Shown piece after piece: positions 1-11,553 of a DNA stretch of 64,000 nucleotides. Within the stretch, counting starts at the first letter, position 1. Each line of letters begins with the position of its first letter. Source of the DNA: Stachybotrys elegans (taxonomy: Eukaryota; Ascomycota; Sordariomycetes; Hypocreales; Stachybotryaceae); the NCBI GenBank assembly GCA_020746835.1, contig JAGPNK010000007.1, positions 496,001 through 560,000 on the forward strand, written 5' to 3'. The notes beneath the pieces were generated by a model. It worked only from the letters and a program-made list of their open reading frames with translations. It ran no database searches and was not told where the DNA came from. The position numbers were made by a program, and so were the translations under genes.

Positions 1-1196
1 TTTGGCGTCCTCTCGGGCCTGTACGGCCAGCTCACCAACCTCGCCTTCATCCAGTTCGACGTGCTCCCCAAGCTGTGGTCCCTGACGGGCGACTTGCTCC
101 TCCAGTATGCGCCCGCGCGCTTCACGGGCGAAATCAGCCACTCCATCGTCTTCGTCCTGTCCTTCATGGTCATTCAGCAGCTCATCAGCCTGCCCACGCA
201 GCTCTACAGCACCTTTGTCCTCGAGGAGAAGTTCGGCTTCAACAAGCAGACGCTGTCCCTCTTCGTCAGCGACTTCGTCAAGACCAACGTCCTGACCTTT
301 GTCCTCGCCCCGCCCATCCTCGCCGGCTTCCTCAAGATCATCCAGAAGACGGGAACCTCCTTCGTCACCTACATCTGGGCCTTCATGGCCGGCCTCCAGC
401 TCTTCATGATCACCGCCTACCCCATCTTCATCCTGCCCCTCTTCAACAAGCTGTCCCCGCTCGAGCCCGGAGAGCTCAAGACCGAGGTCGAGAAGCTCGC
501 CGCCGGCTTCAAGTTCCCCCTCCACGAGCTCTACGTCATCGACGGCAGCAAGCGCAGCGCACATTCCAACGCCTACTTCTACGGTCTCCCCTGGAAGAAG
601 CACATTGTCATCTACGACACTCTGCTGGAGAAGAGCGACACCAAGGAGGTCGTTGCCGTCCTCGCCCATGAGCTCGGACACTGGAAGCTCGGGCACACCA
701 CCAGTCTCTTCTACATCTCTCAGGTGAGCCCTCATCGCCATCATCACATGCCAGCCCGCTAACATGCACAGGCCCACATTCTCTACATCTTCTCCTTGTT
801 CTCCATCTTCATCAACAACAACTCGCTCTACTCCGCCTTTGGCTTCCACAACGAGCACCCCATCATCATCGGCTTCCTCCTCTTCTCCGACGCCCTGTCC
901 CCCTCGACACCGTCGTCAAGCTGCTCATGAACATCCTCTCGCGCAAGTTTGAGTTCCAGGCCGACGATTTCGCCAAGGGCATCGGCTACCGCCTTGAGCT
1001 CGCCAGCTCCCTCATCAAGCTGCACACCCAGAACCTCAGCACCATGGACGCTGACTGGATGTACGCCAGCTACCACTTCTCCCACCCCCACCTCACTGAG
1101 CGTCTCAAGGCTCTCGACTGGAAGGGCGAGAAGCCTGTCACTAGCGAGAAGGACAAGGAGGAAGTCGTCAAGGCCTCGGGTCGTGACGAGCTGTAA
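1..1196 (+). CDS. STE24: CAAX prenyl protease Ste24 (M48), 5' partial, apparent frame break
   Basis: Membrane zinc metallopeptidase of the endoplasmic reticulum that removes the last three residues of prenylated CAAX proteins such as a-factor precursors. The frame is open from base 1, so the N-terminus lies outside the window. The zinc motif HELGH is encoded at 667-681 and the third zinc ligand (Glu in KFEFQAD) at 951-953. Exon 1 ends at 723; a 49-nt intron (724-771) precedes exon 2. In exon 2 the frame that starts at 772 reaches a stop at 928-930. The family sequence resumes one base out of phase before 927 and runs to the stop at 1194-1196. The break maps to a run of five C at 899-903, where a sixth C would restore the family sequence. 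As written, the product would lose the third zinc ligand. It may be a sequencing error or a true lesion. AATAAA overlaps the end at 1197-1202. Confidence 0.93.
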
Positions 1197-1443
1197 AATA
1201 AATGTGTAATTTTAGGAGCCCAGCGCAGGTTGCAGATTTCAACTTTGGTTGTGCACTCATTTCGGGCAGCTTCTGCCATCACATGCACAGATACAGGTAT
1301 AAGACTAGAGTCTAATACAGCTACAAAAGAGTTCCGAGGGTATCCCTGAGGATCCGTCTATTGCTCTGGTCTCTACTGTCAACCCCAGCTAACTTGACGG
1401 GCCGATTCTCTAGCCATAGAACATTGAGAATTGTAAATCATCT

Positions 1444-4400
1444 CTAATTATCTGATTCGTCGTCACTGTCATCCTCGTCCGATTCAAACTCATCCTCGTC
1501 TTCATCTTCATCTTCTTCGTCCTCGTCTTCGTCCTCGATGGGATAGCGAGCCGCCATGCCATAGTCATCTCCAAAGTCGTCGAGGGTCTTTGTCTGGACT
1601 TTGTAGCCCATGCCCTGGAAAGCAGTCTCCATGCCCTGTTCGCCTGTTAGTATAGTCAATGAATTGTATTAAAGGGGCTTACCTCGGTCATCAGCTTTCC
1701 ACACGTAACCACCACGTTGCTCTTGCCAGGCTCAAACACGGGGAGGATAAGCTTTCGCATGACATCCTTGATCTGCTCTTCAGTTACTTCGCTCACTGCC
1801 TTGAGAAGGGTCTTGGACCAGTCCAGTGGTAAACCCCTGACGACGCTCAGCACAAAGTTCTGCTGGGCTGCATTGGGCATGGTTGCCTGCTCGTCGGCAA
1901 ACATGACCACAATCTGGCTCACGGCGCCCTCGAGAAGGTGCTTTTCAATAGGGGAAGTGCCATCCAAGATGTCTTGAATTGCCTTCTTGGACGCGGTAAT
2001 AGCCTTGTAGGCATCTGGAGAACGGAAGACCCGGTATGAGAGCACGCCAGACTCAAGGTCACGAGCAAAGTATGAGCCATAGGCATATCCGGCACCTCGC
2101 ACAGCGTTCCAAAGAGGACCTTCGGGGGCTTCGAGGTAGCATACGGCAACCATAGCAGCCGCCAGGCGCTCATCCTTGTAGTCGTCGAGGCCGTTGGCCG
2201 TGCTGACGGAGAAGGAGCTATCAAGGGTAGACATGGGCACAATGGTAACACCAACCTTGCCAGGCTCTTTGCCCTCCTCGTTCAGCAACGTCTTGGGCGA
2301 GTTGATCTTGATCAGATCCTTGACTTCGCCCAGCTTCTCTGACAGCAAATCCCAGGTAGTCGTTGGGTCGGGCAGAGTGGGAAGATCTGCCGCAACCAAA
2401 ACACGGACATTTTGGAAGGTGAATAGGGAAGTGCGCAGCGTCTCAAACCACGAAACAACTTCGTCTGGCTGAGACTTGAGCAGCTTCTTGAGGCGAGGAA
2501 GATATGCAGCCCGTACAAGAACACGCCGGGCAACGGTGAGGGATGATCGATCGAGGTGGATAGAATTATCCACCTCGCTCGCCATTCCACGTCCATCACG
2601 CTTCGCTTCAGGGATATCGGCCAGCGCCTTCGACACAGCAGCTCGTAGTCGCTTGGGGTCAAAGACAGTATCAAACATCATGGTCCGTATCCATTTGACG
2701 GCTGCGGCATACTTGTCCTTCTCCACCTGGATTTGGAGCATGATGCCGTCAGGATCGCCGATGGAACGGGCTGAGCTGATGCCATAGCCAACCGTGTCCC
2801 TTTCAAGCTCCATGACGACCTGCTCAAAGTTTACGAGCTCGCCATCTCTCATGATGTGGGTGTTGAAGAAAATGTCGCTGAAGATTGGCATCAAGGGCTT
2901 CAAGTCATCAGGCACGCTGGAAGTGCCGATGTGAATGGTGATGTGGACAAAGTTGGTGGGCACCGACTCGAATTGGATAAACAGAGGCAGCTTACCCTCG
3001 GGCTTTTCGTCGAGCAGCTGCTGGGTCTTGCCGCTGCCCTTGCCAAGATCGCGAGCTCGTCCAGTGCGCCCAGTATCAGACTCGATAAAGTGAATAGAGT
3101 CGGTCGATGGAACGTGCCACTTGTCAATGATTTCGGGTGGAATGGGGAGGTCGTTCTTGGCTTTGGCATTCTTGACCTTCTCTGCCCATTCCTCCAGCCC
3201 CTTGGGGCCAAGCTCTTTCTTGCGCTGGGCGATGCGGTTCTTCTCAGCCTCCCGAAGGTCGATGGCCGCCTGTGCAGATGGTTTGCCGAGAATCGATACG
3301 TGGTGGGCATCCGCTATCCATTTGCTCAAGAATGCCCGCCATTGTTCATCAGTCCACTTTTCCAAGCTTTCATACTCGCTCAGACTCTTGATATCCTTCA
3401 GAGTCGAGCCATCTCGTTTGCCAAACAAAAAGTCGGTAATGATGTTGGTCGCGAAGAAGGACTCGGATGTCTCGGCGTGGTACTTGACCTGGCGCCTCTC
3501 CCTGCGGATACATTCCCTCATGTACTCCATATCTAAAGGCTTGGAGGCAACTTCCTTCAGCAAGTCGAAGAGACGCTTCTCCACAAACTCAAGCTTGTCT
3601 GTGGCGACACCGGTGGGCTGAAGCCAGATGACCGAGTTGGGGCGGGCGTCCCACCAGTAAGAGATGGAGCTGGCCAGCTCCTCACGCTCGACAATGACGT
3701 TTTCAAGAACCGAGACCGACGATCCGCAGAGGTACGTGAGAAGGACATTTACAGCTGAACTGTCCAGGAGGTCGACGCAGTTGGGTCCAAAGAAGCCAAT
3801 AGTAATTTCACCCACTGACTCATCCTCTTCGGGAAACTCGAGTGTATCGATGATGGTCTTGCTCAGTGGTGCGGGCTGGGCAGAGTCTAACCATGGCCTG
3901 TACGAAAGTCAGATATGAATGGAGAGGCAAACATTGAACCCATACCTCTTATAGGGAGAATCTGGTGCCGGGATATCGTCCTTGATACCCTCCTCAAACT
4001 CGTCAAGAATCCTTAGCAACTCGTCCTGGTCGGCCTCTCCCACAATCACCAGGCATAGGTTTCTGGGCTGGTACATTTCTTTGTGGAACTGGCGGATTCG
4101 GTCATGGGGGAGCTGGCGCAGGGCAGATACCATGCCGCCCGTCTCGTAGCGAAAGCCAATGTTGGTATCATAAAGATGAGAGCGTGCTCGAATGTCCATG
4201 AGTTCGGAACTGCGGAACTGCAGATCCTGCATCTCGGAATAGACAACACCGGCATCATTTCCTTCGCCGTCGACATGCCAAACCTCGGTGAGGATGCCCT
4301 CTTCGGTCAATGTAGGGAACAGGACATGCTCGAGGTAGACTGGGAGAATTTGGGCAAAGCCTTCCCAGCCAGCCGACTCAAGGGTGTAGGCGGTGTGGTC

Positions 4401-4703
4401 GGTGGCTGTCCAGGCGTTTGTTCCAGAATAGGCGCGAGAGGCAAGCTTATCCAGCAAGCCCTTGTAGCGGTAGTTCTTTGACCCCATGAAGATGAGGTGT
4501 TCCAGGGTATGGGGGGCGCCCGAGTCGTCGAGAATCTCGGTAGCGAGGGTGAAGTATCCATTGATCTTCGGACCCTGGCGATGGGCGAGGACTACGTGCA
4601 TACCACTGCGCTCAGAGACAAACTGTGTGATATTGCAGGGGGCGTAATCCGTCTTGAAGCCCTGGATCACCCGGAAGTGAGATTTGGGTGTTGATGCAGG
4701 CAT
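1444..4703 (-). CDS. M16 zinc metallopeptidase, YOL098C-like
   Basis: Three exons: 4703-3946, 3897-1683, 1635-1444, giving 1054 residues; introns are 48 and 47 nt and all phases agree. The inverted zinc motif HTLEH of the M16 (pitrilysin/insulinase) clan is encoded at 4497-4511, followed by a Gly-Ser and an Asn-Ala-Trp-Thr block typical of the cytosolic branch related to yeast YOL098C and fission yeast C3H1.02c. Length and the two-half M16 layout fit that branch. It is probably a peptide-degrading enzyme; its substrate is unknown. The last exon encodes an extremely acidic tail of about 28 residues (Asp/Glu/Ser only at the end), which may be a binding or localisation element. I start at the Met at 4703 because it is followed directly by conserved sequence; an in-frame Met at 4736 is possible, and an AG at about 4742 could mark a further 5' intron. 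Confidence 0.9.
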
Positions 4704-6468
4704 GGTGATGTGAATATTGGGCTTCTGCCCAATCAACGAGCTGTTGGGAGATCAGTTTCAGTATGAAGAGCAGTGGAAAATCAGAAATATTTTGATAGTG
4801 AAAACATTAGAGGATAGGGATAAGTAGTTTGGAGGCTAGGTAAGATGCTGACGTAGTACAGAGTAGGCAGGCAGTGAGAACCCTGAGTTTGCCATTGCCA
4901 CCCAGCAAGGGGCAAGGGATTATGGGAAGATGTGCGCAAGAAAGAAGTCGAGGCCGTTTACCAAAAATGGCAGATATCAAGTTTTGGTCAAAATGCCATT
5001 CTTGGGTTTTCCTGTTACCCAACTCACTTGAGAACAGAGTTCTGGGGGAAGAAATCCGGTGCTGAGCTCCCAGCCAAAATGGACAAGGAGACGAGACAGC
5101 TGACAAGGGCCACGACCACGGCCAAGGCGTAGGAAGGAATGGACATTTGGGCCAAGAGTCCCATTTTGAAGGATTATCCTGCCAGGCGCTCGAGGAAATT
5201 CTGAGTGCAAAGGGCAATATCGAAAGCGGGGTGATTGCAGCAAAGCGCAGCCATGATGCGGATGAGAATGAGAATGAGAATGAGACTTGAGGGTTATGAT
5301 AAGGTGGCACCGGGGGAGCAGGCAGACGCGATGCAAACAAGGAATAGAGACGCACCGGTAAGATTTAAAATGGCTGACAGGCCAATTAATCGCCTTGCAG
5401 AGGGATGTCAGATTGACACCTTGGGGATGCCTTCCGTCTGGGCCAAGTGGTCTGGCGGTGCTGCTGGAGCTCGGTCGAGGCCAATCAATGCGTGCGAGGC
5501 GATGGAATGGAGCCCCGCTATCGCGGCACTTCTCCGCAGTGCTGGATAAAATCAATTTTTTTTTTCCCTTTATCTTTCAGTCCCTCTTAATTTTCGCTGT
5601 CGAGGTTTTGTGGCGATTGCGCTCCGCCTTATCCAACAAAAGATGAGCAGGATGAAGGGTGAAGAAGTAGAGGTGAAGGAGTAGAGGTGAGAAGGGCCAG
5701 CCGCCTCTTGTAATGGAAAGAGGCACCTCGGGCTGGATGGGTACAGGCACTGCCTAAAAAGAGCAAGAACCGCCACGGCCGGCAAGAGCAGAGGCTAGAC
5801 GCAGCCATGCCCCCGCAAAGGCACCTTAGAAATCGGAGAAACGACGCTGTTTCTAGACAATAGGAAGCCTGCCTGCCTCACCGACGGAACAATGTCTGCG
5901 CTCTGTGCCGGCACGTGGACCGGGTTTCCGATTGGGAATGCTAAGCGCCAGGCCGCTCGGCGGGCGGTTCTCGCTCTGGCACAAGGGATGGTTCCATCAA
6001 TCCATCCCACCTATTCATTGTGTTGACGCGTGCCATTGATATTGCTTCATGGATCCCTTTTTACCATATGCGTTCGCTAATTGATCGAGTGTTGATTTGA
6101 CCTACTAGCTTGCGCGTGGCGATCATTGCTTCGATGAAAACAGCTCAATTACTCTCCCCGTCCTCCACCTGATTCGACGTATATCATTCCCTTCTGTGCA
6201 GCCCAATATTATACTCGTGATGACACTGGCGCGCTGGTGGCTGATAAGTCCTTGTTATGAAAAACGCTTCTATATCTTTGTTGGTACACGTTCCCGTCCG
6301 GTTTAGATACAATACTGGCATCCAACCAGTAAACATTCGCCCATTCGTACAGTTGGGACGGAGACTCGTCGCTTCGCCGCGAATCGGCTGGAAATCTGGC
6401 CAAAACTAGCCATTGCCTCCCCTTAAGCCCTCAAGCACACGCTCCGAATCAGGAGTCTGGGAGCCCCA
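4704..6468. other. Intergenic region without recognisable gene
   Basis: This holds the upstream region of the M16 gene and the 3' flank of the bL34m gene. Short ORFs in all frames have no family resemblance and no consistent splice structure. I see a small hexanucleotide repeat near 5263 and a T-rich stretch near 5557-5580, and nothing else. Confidence 0.6.
5263..5285. repeat. TGAGAA hexanucleotide microsatellite
   Basis: About four imperfect units of TGAGAA lie directly upstream of the M16 gene. Short, non-coding, likely slippage-prone. Confidence 0.7.
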
Positions 6469-6901
6469 TTACCACGCCAGCCTCTTGCGCCCCTTCATCT
6501 TCCTCCTCTTGAGGATCTTGCTGCCCGTCTTGCTACGCATCCGCGCGAGGAATCCCGATCGGCGCTTCTGCACAAGCCGCGTGTGCCCGTTCATGGTGTT
6601 GCGCGGGCCGCAGCGCACCTGCATGTCGGCCAGGGCAGGGTGTGCCGAGATGGCGGTCTTGGGGACGACGTCGGCGACGCCCGTGGGGAGGAAGCTCGTC
6701 ATGTTGGGGCGGATGGCGGCCGTCGGAGCGGAGAGCGTGGGACGCAGGGGAGAGAATGTCGTGAATGTTCTAGAGCTGGGGTTAGTCTGGGGGTTTTTGC
6801 TGGCGGTTTGGCCTCGAGGGAACGGACCGTGGCGCTGAGATGGCGAATCGGGTGATGAGCGGCCGCGCGAGGCGGGTGACTGATTGGAGGGAGACGTTCA
6901 T
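6469..6901 (-). CDS. MRPL34: Mitochondrial large-subunit ribosomal protein bL34m
   Basis: Two exons, 6901-6828 and 6769-6469, joined across a 58-nt intron, give 124 residues. The last 45 residues carry the bL34 signature: NTMNGHTRLVQKRRSGF followed by a run of Arg/Lys with Met and Gly, ending in GRKRLAW. bL34 is a very basic protein of the large subunit near the peptide exit region. The first 25 residues are rich in Arg, Ser and hydrophobics without acids, as expected of a mitochondrial presequence, which supports the start at 6901. The frame is open further 5' (to 7078), but that extension is acidic and would mask the presequence. Confidence 0.9.
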
Positions 6902-7281
6902 TTTGCGCGTGATGAGCGTCCCAGCCGTGGTCGAGGAATTGGGGTTGTTGAAGTGAATGCTAGTTCTTGAGGCTTGGAGCTTCGAATGGGCGGATGAAAT
7001 TTTGTCCAGGTCGTCTACCCTGTATCGCTCCCCTTTCTCTTCACCAACACCATAATCACAATCACATCGAATCAGCACCTACCCACAAGCCGATGCCTTT
7101 ATGAAATATTATTTACCTGCGTTTTCATCATTATTGATACTTCAATTGAAGTCTCGTGGATTTTTTGTTTGGTTTTTCCAAACATTCCGTTTGGCGTGTG
7201 CAGCTGAGATCAAATGCATTCCCACCATATATTGTATCTCCGTCTCGCATACATCACCTAGTTTCCGACCTAAGAAGTCAC
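6902..7281. promoter_or_regulatory. Upstream region of MRPL34 / 3' flank of GrpB gene
   Basis: A 380-bp tandem gap. No TATA box is obvious; the strand facing MRPL34 contains pyrimidine-rich patches near 7030-7080, common in constitutive fungal promoters. No gene seen. Confidence 0.4.
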
Positions 7282-7884
7282 CTATATATACCCGTGGTGC
7301 TTCAAAGCCTTCTCAAGAATCGCTCGAATCACCTGTTCCTTCCTGAGGTTGTATTGCATCATGGTTTCCCCCTCGCTTTTGCTCACCCTGGATGCCTCCT
7401 TCTTCGCCTTGACGTACAGTTCTCGATCATCCTCATGCTCCATCAACCACTCCTTCATGATGCGGTGCCTGACCATCTCCGGGCTGCTGGGAGGCCACAC
7501 GTGCAAATGAGCGGGAGGGTCGTAGCAGCAAAAGAAGCGATGCTCCCACCAGAGCGGTTCACGCGCGAGGAAATGAAACCCTGCGGCCTCGAGCGCGGCA
7601 ACATACGACGCCTCGTCGGTAATATCCTGGACGGCCAGGTCGATGTCGATGATGGCTTTGGCGGCGAGGCTGGGCACGCTCGTCGAGCCGACATGGGCGA
7701 TGGAGACCATGGTTGGTCCTATGGCCGACTCAATGCGTGCTTTAAGCTGCTCGAATTGCTCTGGCCAAGTCGGGTCTGGATCGACAATGTCAAGCGGCGT
7801 CTGGACCTTGCGATAAGCTACTCGCTGGACTAGATCTGGGTCGTAGACATAATGCTTGACTATGTCCTCGCGGGATGGTTCCAT
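7282..7884 (-). CDS. GrpB/UPF0157-family protein
   Basis: Intronless, 200 residues. The hallmark HVGSTSVPSLAAKAIIDIDL sits mid-protein, preceded by a Pro-rich DPDPTWPEQF block, matching the GrpB (UPF0157) family, which has a nucleotidyltransferase-like fold. Later HRFFCCYDPPAHLHVW matches the second conserved segment. The usual Lys-Pro in 'GKPIIDI' is replaced by Lys-Ala. GrpB-like domains in fungi often accompany coenzyme or nucleotide metabolism, but the reaction is not established and I assign none. The first Met at 7884 gives a length normal for the family. Confidence 0.9.
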   Translation of the reverse strand: MEPSREDIVKHYVYDPDLVQRVAYRKVQTPLDIVDPDPTWPEQFEQLKARIESAIGPTMVSIAHVGSTSVPSLAAKAIIDIDLAVQDITDEASYVAALEAAGFHFLAREPLWWEHRFFCCYDPPAHLHVWPPSSPEMVRHRIMKEWLMEHEDDRELYVKAKKEASRVSKSEGETMMQYNLRKEQVIRAILEKALKHHGYI

Positions 7885-8884
7885 GGTGAGAGGATGGATG
7901 CTGACTTTGACAGTACAAGCTATGCAAAGTAAAGTTAAAGATGCATTACTTTGCCCGTGAAGCTATCTTATAACGACCGCGAAAAGCCCCAAGTACTCTT
8001 CCGCTGCAAACCAAATCATGCCGCATTAGGAGGTAGGAAGTACCGTCCTACATGATGCTCGCTCACCGAATGACTCACGCCGCTACAGGCTGCAGAAGGT
8101 GCAGCACGGGTCTCGGGAACATACCTGCCTCTGCCTCCCAGACAGTCTTGACGAGAATTGAACGAGGTCACCAAATTACCCCATATCCAAACCCCAAACT
8201 ATATGTTTCCTATTTTTATGTTTCTTTGGGCCGGATTTTGGGCCTTGCTACACACCTTTGGATCCTTCCCGACGCATTGGGAAACCTGTCGAACCAACAT
8301 ATCCTAATTCAACCATCAGCCCAGCCACACCGGCGACCATAGCCTCCATCCCCCAATTGCCGTGTTTCATCAACCGCCGGCCTTGGGCTGTGTCGGTGTG
8401 CACGAAAATCCTTGGAACCATCCCATCTCTACAGATAACGACTTTAGGGGAGAGTGTCTCTTGGCCGCGTCTATCCAGGCCCGGCATACGACGGCCATCA
8501 TCCAGCAAATGGCATCGCTTGAACAAGTTTCATCCGTCGGCCGGCTGAGGGTCGCAGCATGCATCAGCTATCAGGTGTTTGCTGGTCGTCAAATCGGATG
8601 CAGAGACGGCAGCCCCCAACGAGGCTGGACATGAACCTGGTTCAGGATACGGGAAACCGTAAAGCTCTTCGGAAACCTGGCTCGCTTTTTTGGCCATGGC
8701 AGACAGTCACAGCCAACCCGCATGTACAAGGCGGAATTGTGTAGATTTACAAATATATAAAGCCCTGGGCTTGCCTACAGGAGAAGCTGTTCCGTACTCT
8801 GTTCTCAAGCACCATTGTATAGTCTATCTTTCTTGTCCAATTCACTCAGTCACTTTTAGCCCATACCATCTTCGTTATTCCACC
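7885..8884. promoter_or_regulatory. Divergent intergenic region, GrpB gene / dynamin-like gene
   Basis: One kb between two genes pointing away from each other. It holds a TATA box for the rightward gene at 8754-8761. Short ORFs on both strands between 8052 and 8634 overlap each other and resemble nothing I know. Confidence 0.5.
8754..8761 (+). promoter_or_regulatory. TATA box of dynamin-like gene
   Basis: TATATAAA lies 124 bp upstream of the ATG at 8885, a usual fungal spacing when the leader is about 70-90 nt. It excludes the earlier in-frame ATG at 8690 as the normal start. Confidence 0.5.
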
Positions 8885-11505
8885 ATGGCTTCCTACGAGA
8901 ACCCAGTTTCAACCTCTACTCCCGTCTCTATTACTAAGAAATCGTCGAGTGCTGGCACTCCTGGCGGTTACCCCCCTTCCGACTCTGGCATTGAGTCTTC
9001 TCCCAGTTCCCCTACGCCTCTTTCTCGCTGGATGAGAAAGCACACTTCCTCTCCGACAGTGCAACAAGCACCTGCTGCGAATCCACCAGCTCTTGGTGCA
9101 CTCAGTCCTGAAGCTTTGCCTGAGAATCCCTTCGAGGATGAGCGCAGCAGATCACAGCTGGAGGCCATCAACAAGCTACAAAGCTGGGGTCCTCTTCAGG
9201 AGCTCCAAACACCACAGGTGGGCTTATCCCTTTGTTCGACTGCACTCCATCTGACCTTCGCAGCTCGTTATCGTCGGAGGCCAGTCGACCGGCAAATCGT
9301 CTCTCCTCAGAACTCTTACCGGCATTCCATTCCCCATCGATGCGAGATGCTGCACTCGCTTTCCAACTCGTATCGTCTCTCGAAGGACCGCACCCGGCAC
9401 ATCCGAGTCGTACAAGATCACCCTCGAGCCACCTACCATCGAGGCCGTCGGACTCCAATATGCCAAAATGGACAAGGCGGCGTTGTACGAGGAAGGATCG
9501 GTCCTTACCCATGAGATATTCTCCGAGGCGATCAAAAAGGTAAGAACACCCTTCTGTCATACTTCTGCTTTAATTGCTCATGCTCTCTAGATTTCGGAGG
9601 ACTGGGTAAAAATCGTCCCAGGGAAGGGAGAAAAGGCGAGAAACTTTGTCAGCAACGTCCTCAATGTTGAAATGGCTGGCCCCGACAAGCAGCCGTTCAG
9701 TATCATCGACTTGCCGGGTATCTTCGCCAGTTCAAGCACCGTCAAGGAAAAGGAACTTGAAGGCGTCCGCAATCTCGCCATTGGCTACATGAGCCAGCCG
9801 CAGAACATCATTGTGTAAGCCCACAACTCATTCGGGTGCATTTCAAATCCTAACTATTGTATAGGTGTGTCTGTGCTGCGGACTACGATATTGCCAATCA
9901 GGATATATTCGATTTGGCAAAGAAGCATGTCCAGGATGACCGCCGCCTTGTCGGCGTATTGACCCGGTGTGATCGTTGCGCCATCTCCATTGAAAGCGTC
10001 CAAAGCGTAGGTTCTACACTTTATGTCACATGAGCAGTTACGGTGCTAATGAAGCTCAGGCTGTTGATCTTGCTACTGGTAGAAACAAGCGTACTGGAGC
10101 CGACGTGATGAACGGTGGCTGGTTTGTCGTCCGCAACCGCGTCGAAAACGACGGCACGCCTACCAATGCTGCTTCAGCTGAAGAGGCCCTCTTCAACGAA
10201 TTCCCGTGGAACTTGATTCCCGCGGACCATCGTGGCTCCTCAGCATTACGCACTCGACTCGCGAGTATGCTGTCCGATAAGATCGGGGCTGTCTTCCCAC
10301 AGATTAGAGCCAAGCTTGATAACGATCTTGCACAATTGCTCAATGAGCAAGCCGCCCTGGGGGGGTCACGCGATTCCTTCAAAGACAAGCAGCAGTACGT
10401 CTTGAAGTTTGTGGACAGCCTGTCTAAGCACTTCGACCAAGCGCTTGCCAACGAGGCAACAACACTGAGGCCCAAAGTCAGATATCTCACTGATCAGTTC
10501 GACAGTGACATGAGGGAAAGCGGTCATGAGTGGGAGTTTGAAGAAAAAATGCTCTCCCCTAGCAGGTATAATAAGCATCAGACCTTGCCTTGCCGATGGC
10601 CGGCGGACGGCACTTCACCACCATTGCCAGATGTTTCACGACCTCAGAGTCAGGAGAAACTATACAAGGCCATTCACGAACAGCTCGGATTACTGCAAGC
10701 TAATCAGCTCCCCGGCGTACTCAATCCCCGTATCTATCCTATCATGTATACGAGGCAGACAAAGCGATGGAGAGACATGGCTATGGATCACCTAAAATTG
10801 GTCCACCGTGTCGTGGAGGCCGAATCGATCAATATCCTGGACAGTCTTTGTGGCAGTGCCAAGTGCACAAGTCGCCTCATCAACCGGTTGAAGACAATCA
10901 TCCTGGACATGCTCCAGACTGCCTTTGGCCAGGCAGGCAGCAACATCGAAAGCTACTACAACGAAGAGTTGAGCCTGGGCCGAGCCCTCCTTACCAGCGA
11001 CCCCAGCTTTGCGGACCGAGTCAACAAGTGCCGACTTCTGCGATTTGCGGAGGCCTCCAAGAAGTATCGAGAGTGGGTATTGGAGAACGAGGATGAAGAT
11101 GATGACGAAGGCGAAGATGGCGGCTTGGCGAAGTGCTTCGAAACCATGCACCCCAGCACCAAGATGAACATCGCCACGGATGTCCATGACGTTCTGATGG
11201 TGTACTACGAAGTAGCCCCCCCCCCTCCCTGCTCCGTCCTCTCACGACTGATTCAACTAACAACACTGCAGATGACGCTGGAGTACTTCATCCGCTACAT
11301 CAACAACAGCCTTGTGGAGGGGATGCTGAATAATAAGAACGGCCCTCTGAAGGCGCTGAACACGGAGTATGTGTTAGGCCTGTCGGAGGAGGAAATCGAT
11401 GAGCTGGGGGGAGAAGAAGAGACAACTCGCCAAAGGCGAAAGCAGCTGATCGAGGAGATTAGCATTCGCCGCAAGGCGATTCGGATTTGCGCCGAGGCCA
11501 AGTAG
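8885..11505 (+). CDS. Dynamin-family large GTPase
   Basis: Six exons: 8885-9217, 9264-9539, 9591-9814, 9865-10006, 10060-11211, 11272-11505; 786 residues, all phases consistent. After about 110 disordered Ser/Pro-rich residues the GTPase domain begins with the P-loop GGQSTGKSSLL, then conserved Thr in the switch, DLPGIF (G3) and TRCD (G4, the usual TKxD with Arg). The stalk follows, with a strongly acidic Asp/Glu run near the C-terminal third, and a GTPase-effector-like helix ends the protein. It is one of the fungal Mx/dynamin-like proteins rather than Vps1 or Dnm1, because the N-terminal tail is long and the middle domain is diverged. Such proteins act on membranes; the target organelle cannot be told. 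The intron at 11212 is 60 nt, so reading through it also stays open. Confidence 0.88.
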
Positions 11506-11553
11506 CTTCTCGGCATCGTGTCACATATCATACTCATTCTGTATTCCATAGTT

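Noticed and set aside
8130..8180. tRNA-like T-arm string near 8160
   Set aside because: The loop resembles TTCAATT in reverse complement, but the flanking 5-base stems do not pair and no D- or anticodon arm is present.
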